A stretch of 64,000 nucleotides of DNA from Sinotaia quadrata (Eukaryota > Mollusca > Gastropoda > Architaenioglossa > Viviparidae): the NCBI GenBank assembly GCA_028829895.1, contig CM054177.1, positions 53,565,164-53,629,163 on the forward strand, written 5' to 3'. Of this stretch, positions 1 through 11,402 are shown piece by piece. The notes under the pieces were generated by a model. The model had not been told where the DNA came from. It saw nothing but the letters and a program-made list of their open reading frames with translations, and did not search any database. How positions within the stretch are numbered: position 1 is the stretch's first letter; every line of letters begins with the position of its first letter. A program made the position numbers and the translations under genes.

Positions 1-2065
1 TCCACTTATATATCAAGAATTCAAAGAATATCCAGAATAGAATAGATTTCAAACATTAAGGACACAAGGATATTCTAGGAGAGCATTTGGAGCAATTCTT
101 GTATGCATAATGTCTCAGCAAATGGATTGAGGAACTGGAAAAACGACCATAAAGACACACCGCAACAATGCAACATCACAGTCACTGAGGAAGATATTAA
201 GAAAAAGTTAAGAAAGATGGCAACTGAAAGCATCAGGTTTAGACCAAAATATTCTGGTTAAAACACCTTACCTCTTTACATGTTAGAATTGCTGACCAAC
301 TGCAAGGAATATTAGACAAACCAGAAACCTTACCAACCTGGATGATAAAAGGGAAAACGAGCCTGATTATGAAAGTTCCAGAGAAAAGCACAACACCAAA
401 AACTATAGGCCAATTACATGCTTATCAATTAATTAACTTCAGGAATTATATCTGATAAAAATCATGTCCCATCTAGAAATAAACAAAATATGAACAAATG
501 AACAAAAAGGTGTTAGACTAGGCAGCAGAGGAACAAAGGACCAATTGGCAATTGATAAAGTGTTATTTAGTGATAGCAAGAAACAAATCTATCCATGGCA
601 TGGATTGACTGCCAAAAAGCCTATGATTCAGTTCCACATTCATGGATACTGCAAACATTAAGAATGTACAAAATCTTATACAATTATCAATGACAAGCTG
701 GAAAACTACCCTAACATGCAACAATAAAGAAATTGCAGGCATACCAATAAGATGTGGAATTTTTCAAGGAGATTCCTTATCACAACTCCTTTTCTGCAAA
801 GTCCTAAATCATCTAAGTCAAGTCATTCAGAAAACAGAATTAGGGTAAAAAATTAAATCAGGGCATATTATCAGTCATTTACTGTATATGGACAATCTAA
901 AGCTTTATGGTAAAAAGGAACATTATATCAATTCACTGATAAAGTGATCATGTAAAGTCAAGATGTGTAGTGGGGACATTAACATGAAATTTGGCCTTGA
1001 GAAATGTGGCAGGATTATCATCCAAAAAGGCAAGATAAAAACAACCGAAGGCCTACAATTCAACATCGGAAAAATCAAAGATGTTTCAGTGGAAAAAGGA
1101 TATAAATATCTAGGGATACTGCAACGTCACGAAATATACAGAAGTCCAAAGCTAAAAGAGAGCATAAAAAGTGAGTTAGACAAGTTCTAAAGTCAAAGCT
1201 AAATGGGGCTAATAAAATACAAGGCCTTAATGCTGTAATTAGCAACACTGGAAGTATCATAGATTGGACAACAAATGAAATAAATGAATTAAACAGAAAA
1301 TCAAGAAAACTACTCACAATTCACAAAGTCCTACATCCAAAAGCAGATGTAGATAGACTATATGTATCAGAAAATGTGAGGCAGAGGACTCCAAAAAAAT
1401 CATAGATGTCATTGAAGGAGAAGTTATAGACCTCAAGGACTACATTTGAATAACAACAAAGATGAGTCACTGATAGAAGCAGTAAAGATGATTGATTATA
1501 CCAACACCCAGAAACAGACAAAGAAACATGGAACAGCAAAACGGACATTAGCAAACAGATGAAGCCAAAAACTTCTCCAGGGGTCAGTATGTGCAACAAG
1601 CTGATGAATTATCAACAAAACAATCAAAATACAGTTGGTTAAAAGAAGCAGGTTTGAATGCAGAAGTATTAATAATAACAGTAGCACAAGATCAAGACCT
1701 AAACACAAAATCACACAAAACCAAATCATGAAAATCTCAAATGATTCCAAATGCAGACTCTAAAAAACATGGATGAAACAGCAGAACATATACTATCTAG
1801 ATGAAAGTTTCAGGCTGGAATAGAATACACCAAAGACAAAACAAAATCCTACATTGAAATCTTTGTGAGAAGTATGGAGTAAAAACCCCAGAAAGAGTCT
1901 GGATGCACCAACCAGAAGCAGTCATCAAAATAGAAGTAAAATACTGTGAGACTTTGAAATAAGGACAAATCGAGTGATTCCTGCACAAAGATGGTGTAGT
2001 CATTAATAAGTCCAGTAGAGCAGCAAAAATCATCAATGTTGCTGTTCCAAGTGATTTAATAATAA
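1..2065 (+). mobile_element. Decayed non-LTR retrotransposon (reverse transcriptase and 3' part)
   Basis: Broken plus-strand reading frames carry reverse-transcriptase text. The clearest piece, at 642-848, contains IPIRCGIFQGDSLSQLLFC, which matches the non-LTR RT motif before the catalytic strand (usually a G-x-x-Q-G-D-S-x-S-P-L-L-F pattern). Near 1110-1125 the text reads YKYLGI, and near 1320-1370 it reads HPKADVDRLY, both typical of the thumb and connection region of R2/R4/Dong-like elements. Around 1900-2050 a decayed C-terminal domain ends with text like AAKIINVAVPSD, followed by a short (AAT)n tail near 2057-2073. Many stops and frameshifts separate these pieces and the catalytic YMD strand is degraded, so it cannot be active. 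The 5' end lies outside the window. Family assignment is from recalled motifs only. Confidence 0.85.
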
Positions 2066-2214
2066 TAATTTGACAGTCAACAGATGTGAATAAAATCTTA
2101 ATCGTAATATTAATAGTTCTCTTGCAAGAAATACTTACAATATAAAATTTCTAATGAAGCAGTAAGTTTCATTTAAGAAGTATGTCCCATTTCTATGTGT
2201 TTGTATCTACGGAC

Positions 2215-2600
2215 TATGTTCAATTCTTACGGTTAATAAGCCAATGTCATCAAAGACAGAGATGATGTCTGATTCTATAGCCTGTATATGTTTATTTGGG
2301 TTTATAAACCAATAAACTCAAAATTGAGATGGTGTCTGTCTATAGACTACATTGAATGATATGGCAAATAAACCAATTTTGCCAAAATTATAAGTGATAT
2401 TTGAGTCTGTAGTCTATGTATGAATGATATAAATATATCAATATCATCAAAGATTGAGATAATATCTGTCATATCAGCAAAGGTAGAAATGATGTCTGTG
2501 TCTGTAGCCATTAGGCCTCATCTGAATATTATTGTTAATAAACCAATATAATCAAAGATAGAGATGAAGTCTGCATCTGTCTTATGGATTCATTCATACT
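2215..2600. repeat. Degenerate tandem repeat, unit about 85-100 bp
   Basis: Phrases of the type 'aataaaccaat', 'atcaaagatagagatgatg' and 'tctgtgtctgtag' recur about four times with substitutions and small deletions between 2230 and 2600. The array lies directly downstream of the retrotransposon tail. From 2600 to 2946 I see only AT-rich unique sequence. Confidence 0.6.
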
Positions 2601-2946
2601 GCTAGGTGACTGCATTTACTTAATATAAGAGTCTTTAACAATAACAATCATTCTTGACAACTGTCAAGCAGTATTTAAATGGTGCAGCATAATTAAAACA
2701 ACCCACATGTCAGAACTGCATGTAGGTGTTAGTCCCACATTCTCACATTTCTGAGAACTTCAATATCAGGTTGCAGTACTTAAAATATTTAAACAGCAAC
2801 AATTCCTTTAGCATATCCCACAACTTAGATTTGCAATTAAATATCTGCCCATATTCTTACCTTTATGAAAAATTTACCACCAGCATTAGTTAGGAAAGCA
2901 AAATATGTGTACATATTCAATTGGATTTAAACAATTTCATCTTTAC

Positions 2947-5900
2947 CTTATCTGTTCCTGATTCATGACTGCAACAGATGCTCCAGTTATATTTCTTCTG
3001 TCTTGTGACTTAGAATTTCTATCTGTACTTGAAACAGCAGAACTTCCTGAATCAGAAGACCTTCGACTTTTTGTTTTTGTACTGCGATCTCTAGAGCTTG
3101 ACTTGTTCTTTTTTTTGTGACTGTACTTCTTTTTGATTGGAGACCTGGACCTTGATCTGCTAGAGGCCTCATCATGTGTAGATGAGGATTTATTGTGTCT
3201 TCAACAATCATACAAAATTATTAAAATGTAGTAAACGGACTGGTAAACTCACTCTAAAATTTCTTTTAAAAGCTGCTTTGACAAAGAAAATATGTAACTT
3301 TAGCAGTATACATTCAAATACTGATTATAAATCTGTCAAATAATAAAATTAAATTTTTGCAAGATAGAATTGTCATGATCCTAATTAATTATATATGGGT
3401 CATTCTGTAGGCAAATGTACCATTTTGTGACAAAAATTTAAATAAAATAAAGTGGATTAAATCTAATTATTTTACAAAATTAAAATCTACAACTGGGCTT
3501 AATGCTTGCATAAAAATAGTAAACTAATTGGTAAGTTTATATTCTTGAATATAATTTACAGATTTTCGACCCATACTTGCTCAGGTTTAAAACAAACACA
3601 CAAGCTATATGAAACTTTAAATACAAAAATGTGTAAGCTATTTCCAATGTAAATCAATTTATTCAAAATATATTGAGATTATCAGAAGTCTTTGCTGTTT
3701 TCAAATGTTGGTGACTGAAAGTTTTGTTTTATTAACTGTGATCTTTGATGGAAACAGGAGTTATTTTTCTTATTTGGTACTTAAATTGATCACACTAAGA
3801 CAAAATGACATGAGAGTTGTCTTTTTGCAATATGGGCATTTAAAAAAAAAAATGTAAGCAGTCATCTGTGATATAATCATCATTATTTTATTCTTGTGAA
3901 TTTATTATTTTCTTCATCACATGCTAAAACAGAAATAAAGGCAAATTAGTTTACTTACAGTTGAATATTTTGAATTCAATGAATAATTTTTTAAAATTTT
4001 AGTGTATTTTTAATATTTTGATTAAACTGATTGCTTAAATAGCAAATGGAATATATGTATGACATGAAGGTGTTCAAAAACAATAAAAATTTAAGATATC
4101 ATATATTTTGAAACAAAATGTTACAAAAAAAATTGCATTTTAAAAATATTATTTCTTCAAAATTTTAACTGTTTCAAGACAAAAGGGATCCAGAATGTTG
4201 CTTTGATGTATCATCACTTCTAAGTAAACCCTGGTATGGTTTGTCAATTATTCATCATAATGAAAATTAAAGAAAATAGCAAAACTCAAGCATGTCACAA
4301 AAAGAGGCACCATGTTCAGTTCAAAACAAATTTGTTTTACAAATAATTACAAAATATATAAACACAAATTCATGCAAATATCTATCTCACTAATTTTGAA
4401 TATACAGAATAGAATTGATACTTTTAATTAATGCTTTATTTTTAAGACAATGACACCCTGTCATACACTTGTCCAGAGAATGACCCATATATATATATAT
4501 TAAAAACTCTTATCACTGCTTATGAAAATAGTAAAGCACGTGCACAGAGGGCATGGTGGGCTATAAACAGCTCTGAACTTGTATTTCACTCAGATTGCAT
4601 TTCTCCTTCTGAGCATTAGATTTTAGGCTGTAATAAATATTGGAATTTGGAATTTGGTAGGTTGCATTAAGCTGTGTTTAGCTCTTATTTTTGCGAAGCC
4701 TCCCCTAAAGAGATTAGACCTTAATTCAGTTTTGGTGAATACAAAGAGAAACTGACTGAAACAGCTAATGGAAAGCCAAATGTACTGTAAAATTAATTTA
4801 CTTTAAAGCAATATAATATATATTCTGAAAACAAATATTAAAATAATACTAAATGTATGTGCTCATTAACTCTAAACATTATGTCTTATGTCTGATGAAA
4901 AATCACACAAATCTCAACACAAAAAAAATAAAATTGAAACACACATTCATGATCTGATGATGATGTTTTTATATTAAATGGAATTTATAATAAATAATAT
5001 GGTAACAAGTAATAAATAAAAATTATAAGAAAAATACCTATCTAATGTCATAGTGGGTTTTTTTTAAAGTTGTACTATATTATAAATAAGGCACATATTT
5101 ATTCATAAGCATATTTATGCCCATAAATATGTATAACTGTAAACACTTTTTATACAAGAGAATAAACTAAAACCAAACGTACTATACAATTAATTTACTT
5201 TAAAGCAATATATTCTGAAAAAAAAATTTAAAATAATACAAATTGTATGTGCTCATTAACTCTAAACATTCTGTCTTATGTCTGATAGAAAAATCACACA
5301 AATCTCAAAACATACAAAAAAATTGAAACACACATTCATGATCATGTTTGTATATTAAATGGCATTTCTAATAAATATTATGGTAATAAGTAATAAACGT
5401 ACCTAATGACATGGTGTTTTTGTTAAAAAAAAAGATGTACTATATTATAAATAAGGCACATATTTATTCATAAGCATATTTACGCCCATAAGTATGTATA
5501 ACTGTAAACACTTTTTTTTTATATATTATATTGAATATAAGAAAAGAGAATAAACTAAAACCAAAACTACTTCAATTAAATTCATATTTACTGTAAAATT
5601 ATTCTCTACATATATAAATATCAAAGTCTGGAGCTTTAATTTAATATAACTTTAAAAACAATTTCAGCATTAAATTTTATTTTAATGGATTACCAAGGTT
5701 GCTTGATCAGGTAAATCAAAGGCAATTTTCAAAAATGTATATGTATTATATTATTACAATAAAAAGTATATATTATGAAATGACTGAGTAGTAATAAATG
5801 GTTTTATCAGCTGATATTAGAATTAAGTTTTGTATCATTTGTATGCTAATAGAGTATATATAATTATATTTGAATACATTGACTACAAGTACAACTATTT

Positions 5901-7089
5901 TCTGTTTTTAATGAAAAGGTGGCAATGTCAGAGCGACACATATAGTGATATACATGTCACCATTGAAATTCATAAGCCAAAAAGCAATTATGAGCTTCCT
6001 TCTTTATTTTCTTGGCCTAATATTTTATTATATTTATAATTATTAATATATATATATAATAAAATATTATTGTTAAACAGTTATTCATGAGTTCATTTCT
6101 TTATTTTCAGCCCTGACTAATAGTAATGCATTGTAATGTACTCTACTGTTAATTTGGCACAGCTGTGTGATAAACTTTCCAAAATTACTAAATTTTTATA
6201 TGTGAATCTTTTACAATGACATTTTTTTTAATTTTAATTAAAATGATTGTTTTTATTTGATTTATTTTAACTTTTTTTTTTTTTTTTGGGGGGGGGAACA
6301 GTTAGGCTTGTGGGCATCACTTCCAATAGTTTAAATATTGTGAAAGTAGTGTGGCTGAACTATTGATGCAAAGATTTAACTTACACTGTTACAGTTACTA
6401 ATTTAGTAATTATATAGGGGGTGAATAACTGGCTTGAATTTTAAACAGAGAGATTGCTTCTTCTGTAACTTGGCAGGTGCACATTCAAATTAAATTAAGT
6501 TCATTTACTGTTGCTACTTTCTTTTACCCTTCATAATTAAATAAATTAACCAAAACCCCAACAAAACAAAAGCCTGTATCTTCATGTATGTTCTTATAAT
6601 TTTTTTTTAATTGAATAAAATCTTACATCTAAATTTTCATTATTTATTTTTTTAAAATCAAATATAAAATTAAAGATTTGATTAGATTTACATAAACACT
6701 CAGAATTAGGGAGTTACAATATTTAAATAGTTTTAAACACTGTGGTTGAGCTAGTGTCTTTACTGATTAGATTTAGATGGGGCCGAGGTCATTCTTTCAC
6801 AATCACTGAATCAGTAAACGATTTGCTTTCAGGAGCCGCTTATTTTACTGCCATAAAGGTACATGTTAAAATCAACTGAAGTTTGTCTGTTTGCTTCTTT
6901 AAATTTACGTAAGCAAATTAACAAAACCAAATTTTCAAATAAAACTACACCCAACTTTGCTTGAATTTGTTGACAATGAAGCCTACATTGAGTTTCCACC
7001 AACCATACAACATACCGTTCTCTTGTCCTTTTTTTATGTTCTCTCAGTCTTGATCTATGTTTGTCTTTTTTCTTCTCCTTGTGGCCCAT
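2947..7089 (-). CDS. RS-rich nuclear protein, first two coding exons (partial gene)
   Basis: Two minus-strand exons join in frame. Exon 1 is 7089-7016 (ATG at 7089, 24 codons plus CG, donor GTATGT); exon 2 is 3198-2947 (A plus 83 codons plus AG, donor GTAAAG). Together they give about 108 residues. Residues 1-25 are almost all K, R, H and E (starting MGHKEKKKDKHRSR). Then comes a Ser/Arg tract with SRSRSRSP, further K/S/R text and an exon-2 end reading GASVAVMNQEQI. This composition is typical of SR-like splicing or RNA-processing proteins of nuclear speckles. I do not recognise which family; recalled SART1, ARL6IP4 and RSRC1 do not match well enough to name it. The next exon should lie below 2946 but was not found, and the retrotransposon fills 1-2065. 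The intron of about 3.8 kb holds the inverted-repeat element, the tandem duplication and AT-rich unique DNA described separately. Confidence 0.7.
3393..4490. mobile_element. Candidate 1.1-kb element with terminal inverted repeats
   Basis: The left end reads atatgggtcattctgtaggc (3393-3412). The reverse complement of 4471-4490 reads atatgggtcattctctggac, so 17 of 20 bases match in inverted orientation, with looser similarity continuing inward. Between the ends is AT-rich DNA with no coding capacity. The element sits in the RS-gene intron. It could be a non-autonomous DNA transposon; target duplications are obscured by flanking TA-rich sequence. Confidence 0.5.
3530..3690. repeat. Interspersed repeat copy 1 (second copy at 8675-8890)
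   Basis: The segment starting 'gtttatattcttgaat' and ending 'atattgagattatcagaa' recurs at 8675-8890 with about 80% similarity by eye, plus extra inserted bases including a (GTA)n stretch near 8722-8750. The shared core includes 'gaaactttaaat' and 'gtaagctattt'. This copy lies inside the 3393-4490 inverted-repeat element. Confidence 0.6.
4776..5564. repeat. Imperfect tandem duplication of about 395 bp
   Basis: Copy 1 (4776-5172) and copy 2 (5173-5564) share the same order of blocks: 'taatttactttaaagcaata', 'gtgctcattaactctaaaca', 'tctgatgaaaaatcacacaa', 'gcacatatttattcataagc', and an end near 'gagaataaactaaaacc'. They differ by scattered substitutions, A-run length and a short AT insertion at the end of copy 2. 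There is no coding capacity. Confidence 0.85.
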
Positions 7090-7313
7090 TTCTAACCGCA
7101 CTTATTAATTATCTTCACAATGAAGAATAGTAAATCAATGTTTATACAACAATATACATACTAAATACGAACTTGCGTGTGCGAAAGCAGACAGCCACCA
7201 AGACTTCCGGATGTCAAATCAAGAAAGACAACTCTAAATGAAGTAATTAAATCAAACTATAATCTTACATGACCGGGTGTACACACTGGGTTTTCTGATT
7301 CAGTGATTGTGAA
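6796..7313. repeat. 19-bp exact inverted repeat flanking RS-gene exon 1
   Basis: ttcacaatcactgaatcag at 6796-6814 is repeated exactly as its reverse complement at 7295-7313. The arms sit about 480 bp apart, on either side of the first coding exon (7016-7089). Adjoining bases are partly complementary too (cttt/ctg before, taaac/aaaac after). Confidence 0.75.
7090..7300 (-). promoter_or_regulatory. Probable promoter and 5' UTR region of the RS-rich gene
   Basis: Upstream of the minus-strand ATG at 7089 the DNA becomes locally richer in CpG (near 7170-7210, 7274). It contains acttccgg at 7203-7210, which on the minus strand is CCGGAAGT, an ETS-family core common in housekeeping promoters. No TATA box at a convincing distance was seen. 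The transcription start is not determined. Confidence 0.4.
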
Positions 7314-8391
7314 CAGCCTTACAAACAACAGTTAAACTATGGCAAGTACAAGTTCTACAACGCAGTTTCTTTTTAAGTTTCAAGTGTTGATTTTTTTTTC
7401 AAGCTTTACAAGTAATAATACAATTTAACTGTAGAACTACTTTTTCAGAATCCATTCATAGAATTGGCTAATTCGTGAATCGAGTAACATTTATGGGTAA
7501 GAAATTTTAAGTTGCAGATGGGGATGATGCTTATTTGAATTCATGCATGTTCGATTATTTTAAGTATGTTTTGTGCGAATTATTGAATTTAATGGTTTGA
7601 GAATATTTTGCCAAAATGTATTAGTATTGAATGGTTTATACTTAAACTTGATACTTTGGATTGGTAAGCATAGTTTGATAGTACGATAGTTTATACATTT
7701 GAGTTTAAATCAAAAAAGTTCCAAGATATTATAATATACTAGGTTGGGGTGTTAAGTTTAACAAAATAATAATCTTTAATTAGTGCACAACCCTTCAATT
7801 AGGCAGCCCATATTTGGTCACGTTTCAAATACAGTAAATCAAAAAATTTTAATGACATATTTTGGGGACATTAATCATATGTCTCAATTAATAGAGTGCA
7901 GAGTGATTATACACAAAGTGATTAGATAGGTAGATTTCTCTTCAGCAAGTAAACTTTTAATCTCGGCCCATTGGCTTGGTCTCGCTCTCATAAATCATAA
8001 CCATTGGATAATAAAAACTCACTAGTTTGCATTACATCAGCAAATCTAGAATATTCTTGCCTCGAGCATTTACTTCAACTTAGACACTGTCGAAAATACC
8101 ATCATAAGGAGTTCCCAAGGTTGTGTTACTGTGACAATTTAACAATTAAATTTTAAAATAGGGAGAAGCAAATTTACTCCACCACAATTAAGAAAGCTGT
8201 TCTGTAAATAGTCATTATTGTGGCATCAGGGAAAGAGTTGAATCTGGATACATATTTACATTAAATGGGGCATAAAACTATAACTTCGTCAGGTGGAAAT
8301 CTTATTTGGCTCCCAGTGACAAAAATATCATCCATCACAAAAAGAAGCTCTATTTTTCTTATCTAAACATAAAACAGGCTATGAGTTAAGA
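7314..8391. other. Intergenic, no feature recognised
   Basis: AT-rich unique sequence. I found no sustained reading frame, repeat array or RNA gene here. Confidence 0.5.
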
Positions 8392-8593
8392 CAGGGGTTC
8401 TTAACCTGGGGTCCGTGGATGGGCTTTATAGGGTCCATGAAAGTCAAATGTTCAAATGTTATATTTTTATATTCTGCTTGTGTGCATTTTTCTAAGAGGC
8501 AGTTCCATAGTTTTCATACATTTTCAAAGGGGTTTTGTGACTAAAATAAAATTTTCAGAAGGATCCATGACTCAAAAAAGTTAAGAATTACTG
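8392..8593. mobile_element. hAT-type MITE, about 200 bp
   Basis: The left end reads caggggttcttaacctgggg, with gtccgtgga following. The right end, reverse-complemented, reads cagtaattcttaac and then tcatggatcc. These are the paired CAG-gttcttaacc ends typical of hAT (Charlie/MER-like) miniature elements. Possible 8-bp target duplications (agttaaga and ggctaagg) are imperfect. It has no transposase. Confidence 0.75.
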
Positions 8594-11351
8594 GGCTAAG
8601 GTATTATTCTGCAAAGAGAGTATTTAAATAATAAACAAAGTATCAATTTTAATATATATCTACTAAGCCTACCCACAATGTTTATATTCTTGAATGTAAT
8701 TCACAGGTTTTTCTACCCTTACTAGTAGTACTAGTAGTACAGTAGTAGTAGCTCTAGTTTAAAAAATAAAACATTCACCTGCTGTGAAACTTTAAATGCA
8801 AAAGAAACCATATGGATATGTACATAAATATGTAAGCTATTTACGATGTTAATCATTTTAAATTTAATCAAAATATATTGAGATTATCAGAAATGAGAAA
8901 AGGAGTAAGTGGATCTTCACCCCTACCATCAGTAGTTTCAGGGAGTATACTTACAGTTACAAAACACTGACCTAACGCATACTTGGAAGTACATGATAAT
9001 ACTCTCTCACTTGTAATTAGCAGCCAGAGGGCCGGAACAATCCTGCACATTATACATTCCATTCACACATTCGCTCACCTGCCTTCAAGTGACACTAACA
9101 AGGACAGGCAACCTAACAAATCAATAAGTAAGCTCTAGCCTATGCACTACTGACACAAAATATGATCAAAGCTTACAAAATATATTAAAATATCATAATT
9201 ATTAATAATGAAATAAAAAGAGCAGTGGAATCATTTTATTACAACATCTTTAAACAGACTCAAAAATTCCATAAACACTTATATTGTTATAATAGTTATA
9301 TAGGAGCATTTCAGTATAAGAGAATTCTAGCATAGAAACTGCTTCAAAATATTTAGTCCCACTTCAGTGCTATGCCTTTTCACTCAGCTGATATGTGTAC
9401 AGTCTGCAGAGAGCTATATATCAATTATTTAGCATGCTACCAGAAAGCAGTAAATATACAAATATTTTAGAAATTAGAATAAATAACTCCTGTTTTACTA
9501 ATCAAGAGATAACAGTCATAATTTTTTTAAAGTGCTTTATATACAGATAATATATATAATAACAGAATTTGTCTATCAAGTGTTGGCATTTAAATTAATA
9601 CAAAATAAATGAAAGATTAAATAGAAATGTTTAAACAATACAATTTACAGATAGTTAAATAAAAATGCCCTCTCACAATTTAGAAAAGTAATCTGAATTA
9701 CATTGCTGGAAATTATATATAAAGTATTTTCTCTTACTTCTTGAGATGCAGTAAAAATAATTCAGTGCAAATGACAGAGCACTAGAAGTGACCTCATCAA
9801 GCAAACACTGCAAAAGCAGTTCTTTTTACATTTGTATCTTTTATCCATCACTGTTCTATTATTTTTAAAGTAATTTTTGTAACTCCTAAATCAAAATCTG
9901 TTCATATTTAACACTTATTTTAACTGACTGTATATGTATACAGTATATGTGTGAATTGCTGAGTTGTACACAGATGACTAAATAATTGTAACTGTTTTCA
10001 GATTAGCAGTGCTTATAATGCATTGTTCAAATAAACACAACTATTGTTATTTATTACATGCATCTCCTGAATCTTCAAACCAATCCAGCAAACAAGCTTA
10101 GAAAATATAAAGGCACAGTACTTATCAAGATCATATTCAAATAAATTCTTAGTAAACAATTAACATTTAAGTAGAAAATGCCCTTTTGACAGCATTAATA
10201 TGTAAATTGGATGATGAAACTTTGTAAGTATATTCTCAGAATGTCTTGTGTGCACATGGGCATGGTGGTCAGGAATAATCTTTTCATTGAATCTTGAGTT
10301 ATATATAAATTGTTCTGGAATGGACAAAGTACAAAACCAATACAAAAAATTACAATCAAGAAAAATAAAACAGAGGCTAAATTAACAATTAATGAAGCTA
10401 AGAAAGAAAATGTGAAAGTATTAACCTTAAAATTAACAAGGGAATATTGAAACAAAATCAGAATTTTATCTGGTTACAAAAAAAGCCACAATTCTCCAAA
10501 TAAATTCTGAATTGTATAAAATAGAACCAGTGGGGAAAAAGATTAAATTTTAAATAAACCTTTTCAAACAGCTCAAATAGTAACAATATCTGCTTTTTCA
10601 GGAAAGAAAGATAATTTTAGGGATCCAAATAAAGAAAATTATGACAGTTTTCTTATAGATTCACTAGAAAAGGTCACATATAATGATTAAAAACTCGTAG
10701 AAATCTGCTCACCAAATTGTTTAACCACTTTTAAATAAAGAAAATTCACAGAACTATGGTACCAATCTGATTTTCCTTGGAAACTATATGAATTTGTTAA
10801 AAACTAAAACTCATATCATTTTCTAAGAATGGAAACTGATGTAATTTTCATATAAATATGTGTTATATTCCCAGTGTTTCAGTGTTTTAATTTTTTTTTA
10901 TTCTTTTTTTTTTTTTTTTTTTGGGGGTGGGGGAGGAGGGGTGTATTCCTTTGTTGATTTCCTGTATATATCATGTTCTTTTAAAGAGATTTTTAAATCT
11001 CCCTGTCCATTTTTAAAATGTGTTTGTTTTATCAACTCCCAAACTTACACGAGGTTGTCCTATTTTACAGACTATTTGTATTTAGCACATGAGCCCCTTC
11101 CCACTACAACCTCTGATCCAGTTAATGGAAGGACTAATTAAGTAATCATATAAAACACAAATATTTTTATGAATCATACTATGATTTATAATAAGATGCT
11201 TTAGCATAGCAAATAATAATATATAGATACAAATTCCAAGAGAAATTTATAGAAACAAGGAAAACTCAAAATATGGCATCTGATATCACAGAGATAAAAA
11301 TGTTTAAAACTGCCTGTCACATACAATAGGCTTGAACCTAACATCCAAAAG
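8594..11351. other. Intergenic, mostly unique AT-rich DNA
   Basis: It contains the second interspersed-repeat copy (8675-8890) and a T18 run passing into a G-rich run (about 10905-10940). Otherwise it is unique sequence with no supportable exon. A slightly less AT-rich patch at 8900-9130 may be an old insertion of unknown type. Confidence 0.4.
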
Positions 11352-11402
11352 TCCTCCGGGGGCCACATAGAGCCCTGTCTCGGGCAGCGGTTTGTGCACC
11401 CC
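11352..11402. mobile_element. Truncated hAT-like element end
   Basis: The reverse complement of the right edge reads caggggtgcacaaaccgctg, followed by a GC-rich stretch. This matches the common hAT terminal pattern CAGGGGTG-CAAAC. No matching left end was found, so this is a fragment. The region from 11403 to 13730 shows only AT-rich unique DNA. Confidence 0.55.

Noticed and set aside
6270..6297. T-run passing into a G-run (also near 10905 and 28092)
   Set aside because: Homopolymer tracts are common in this sequence and may partly be assembly noise; no further signal is attached.
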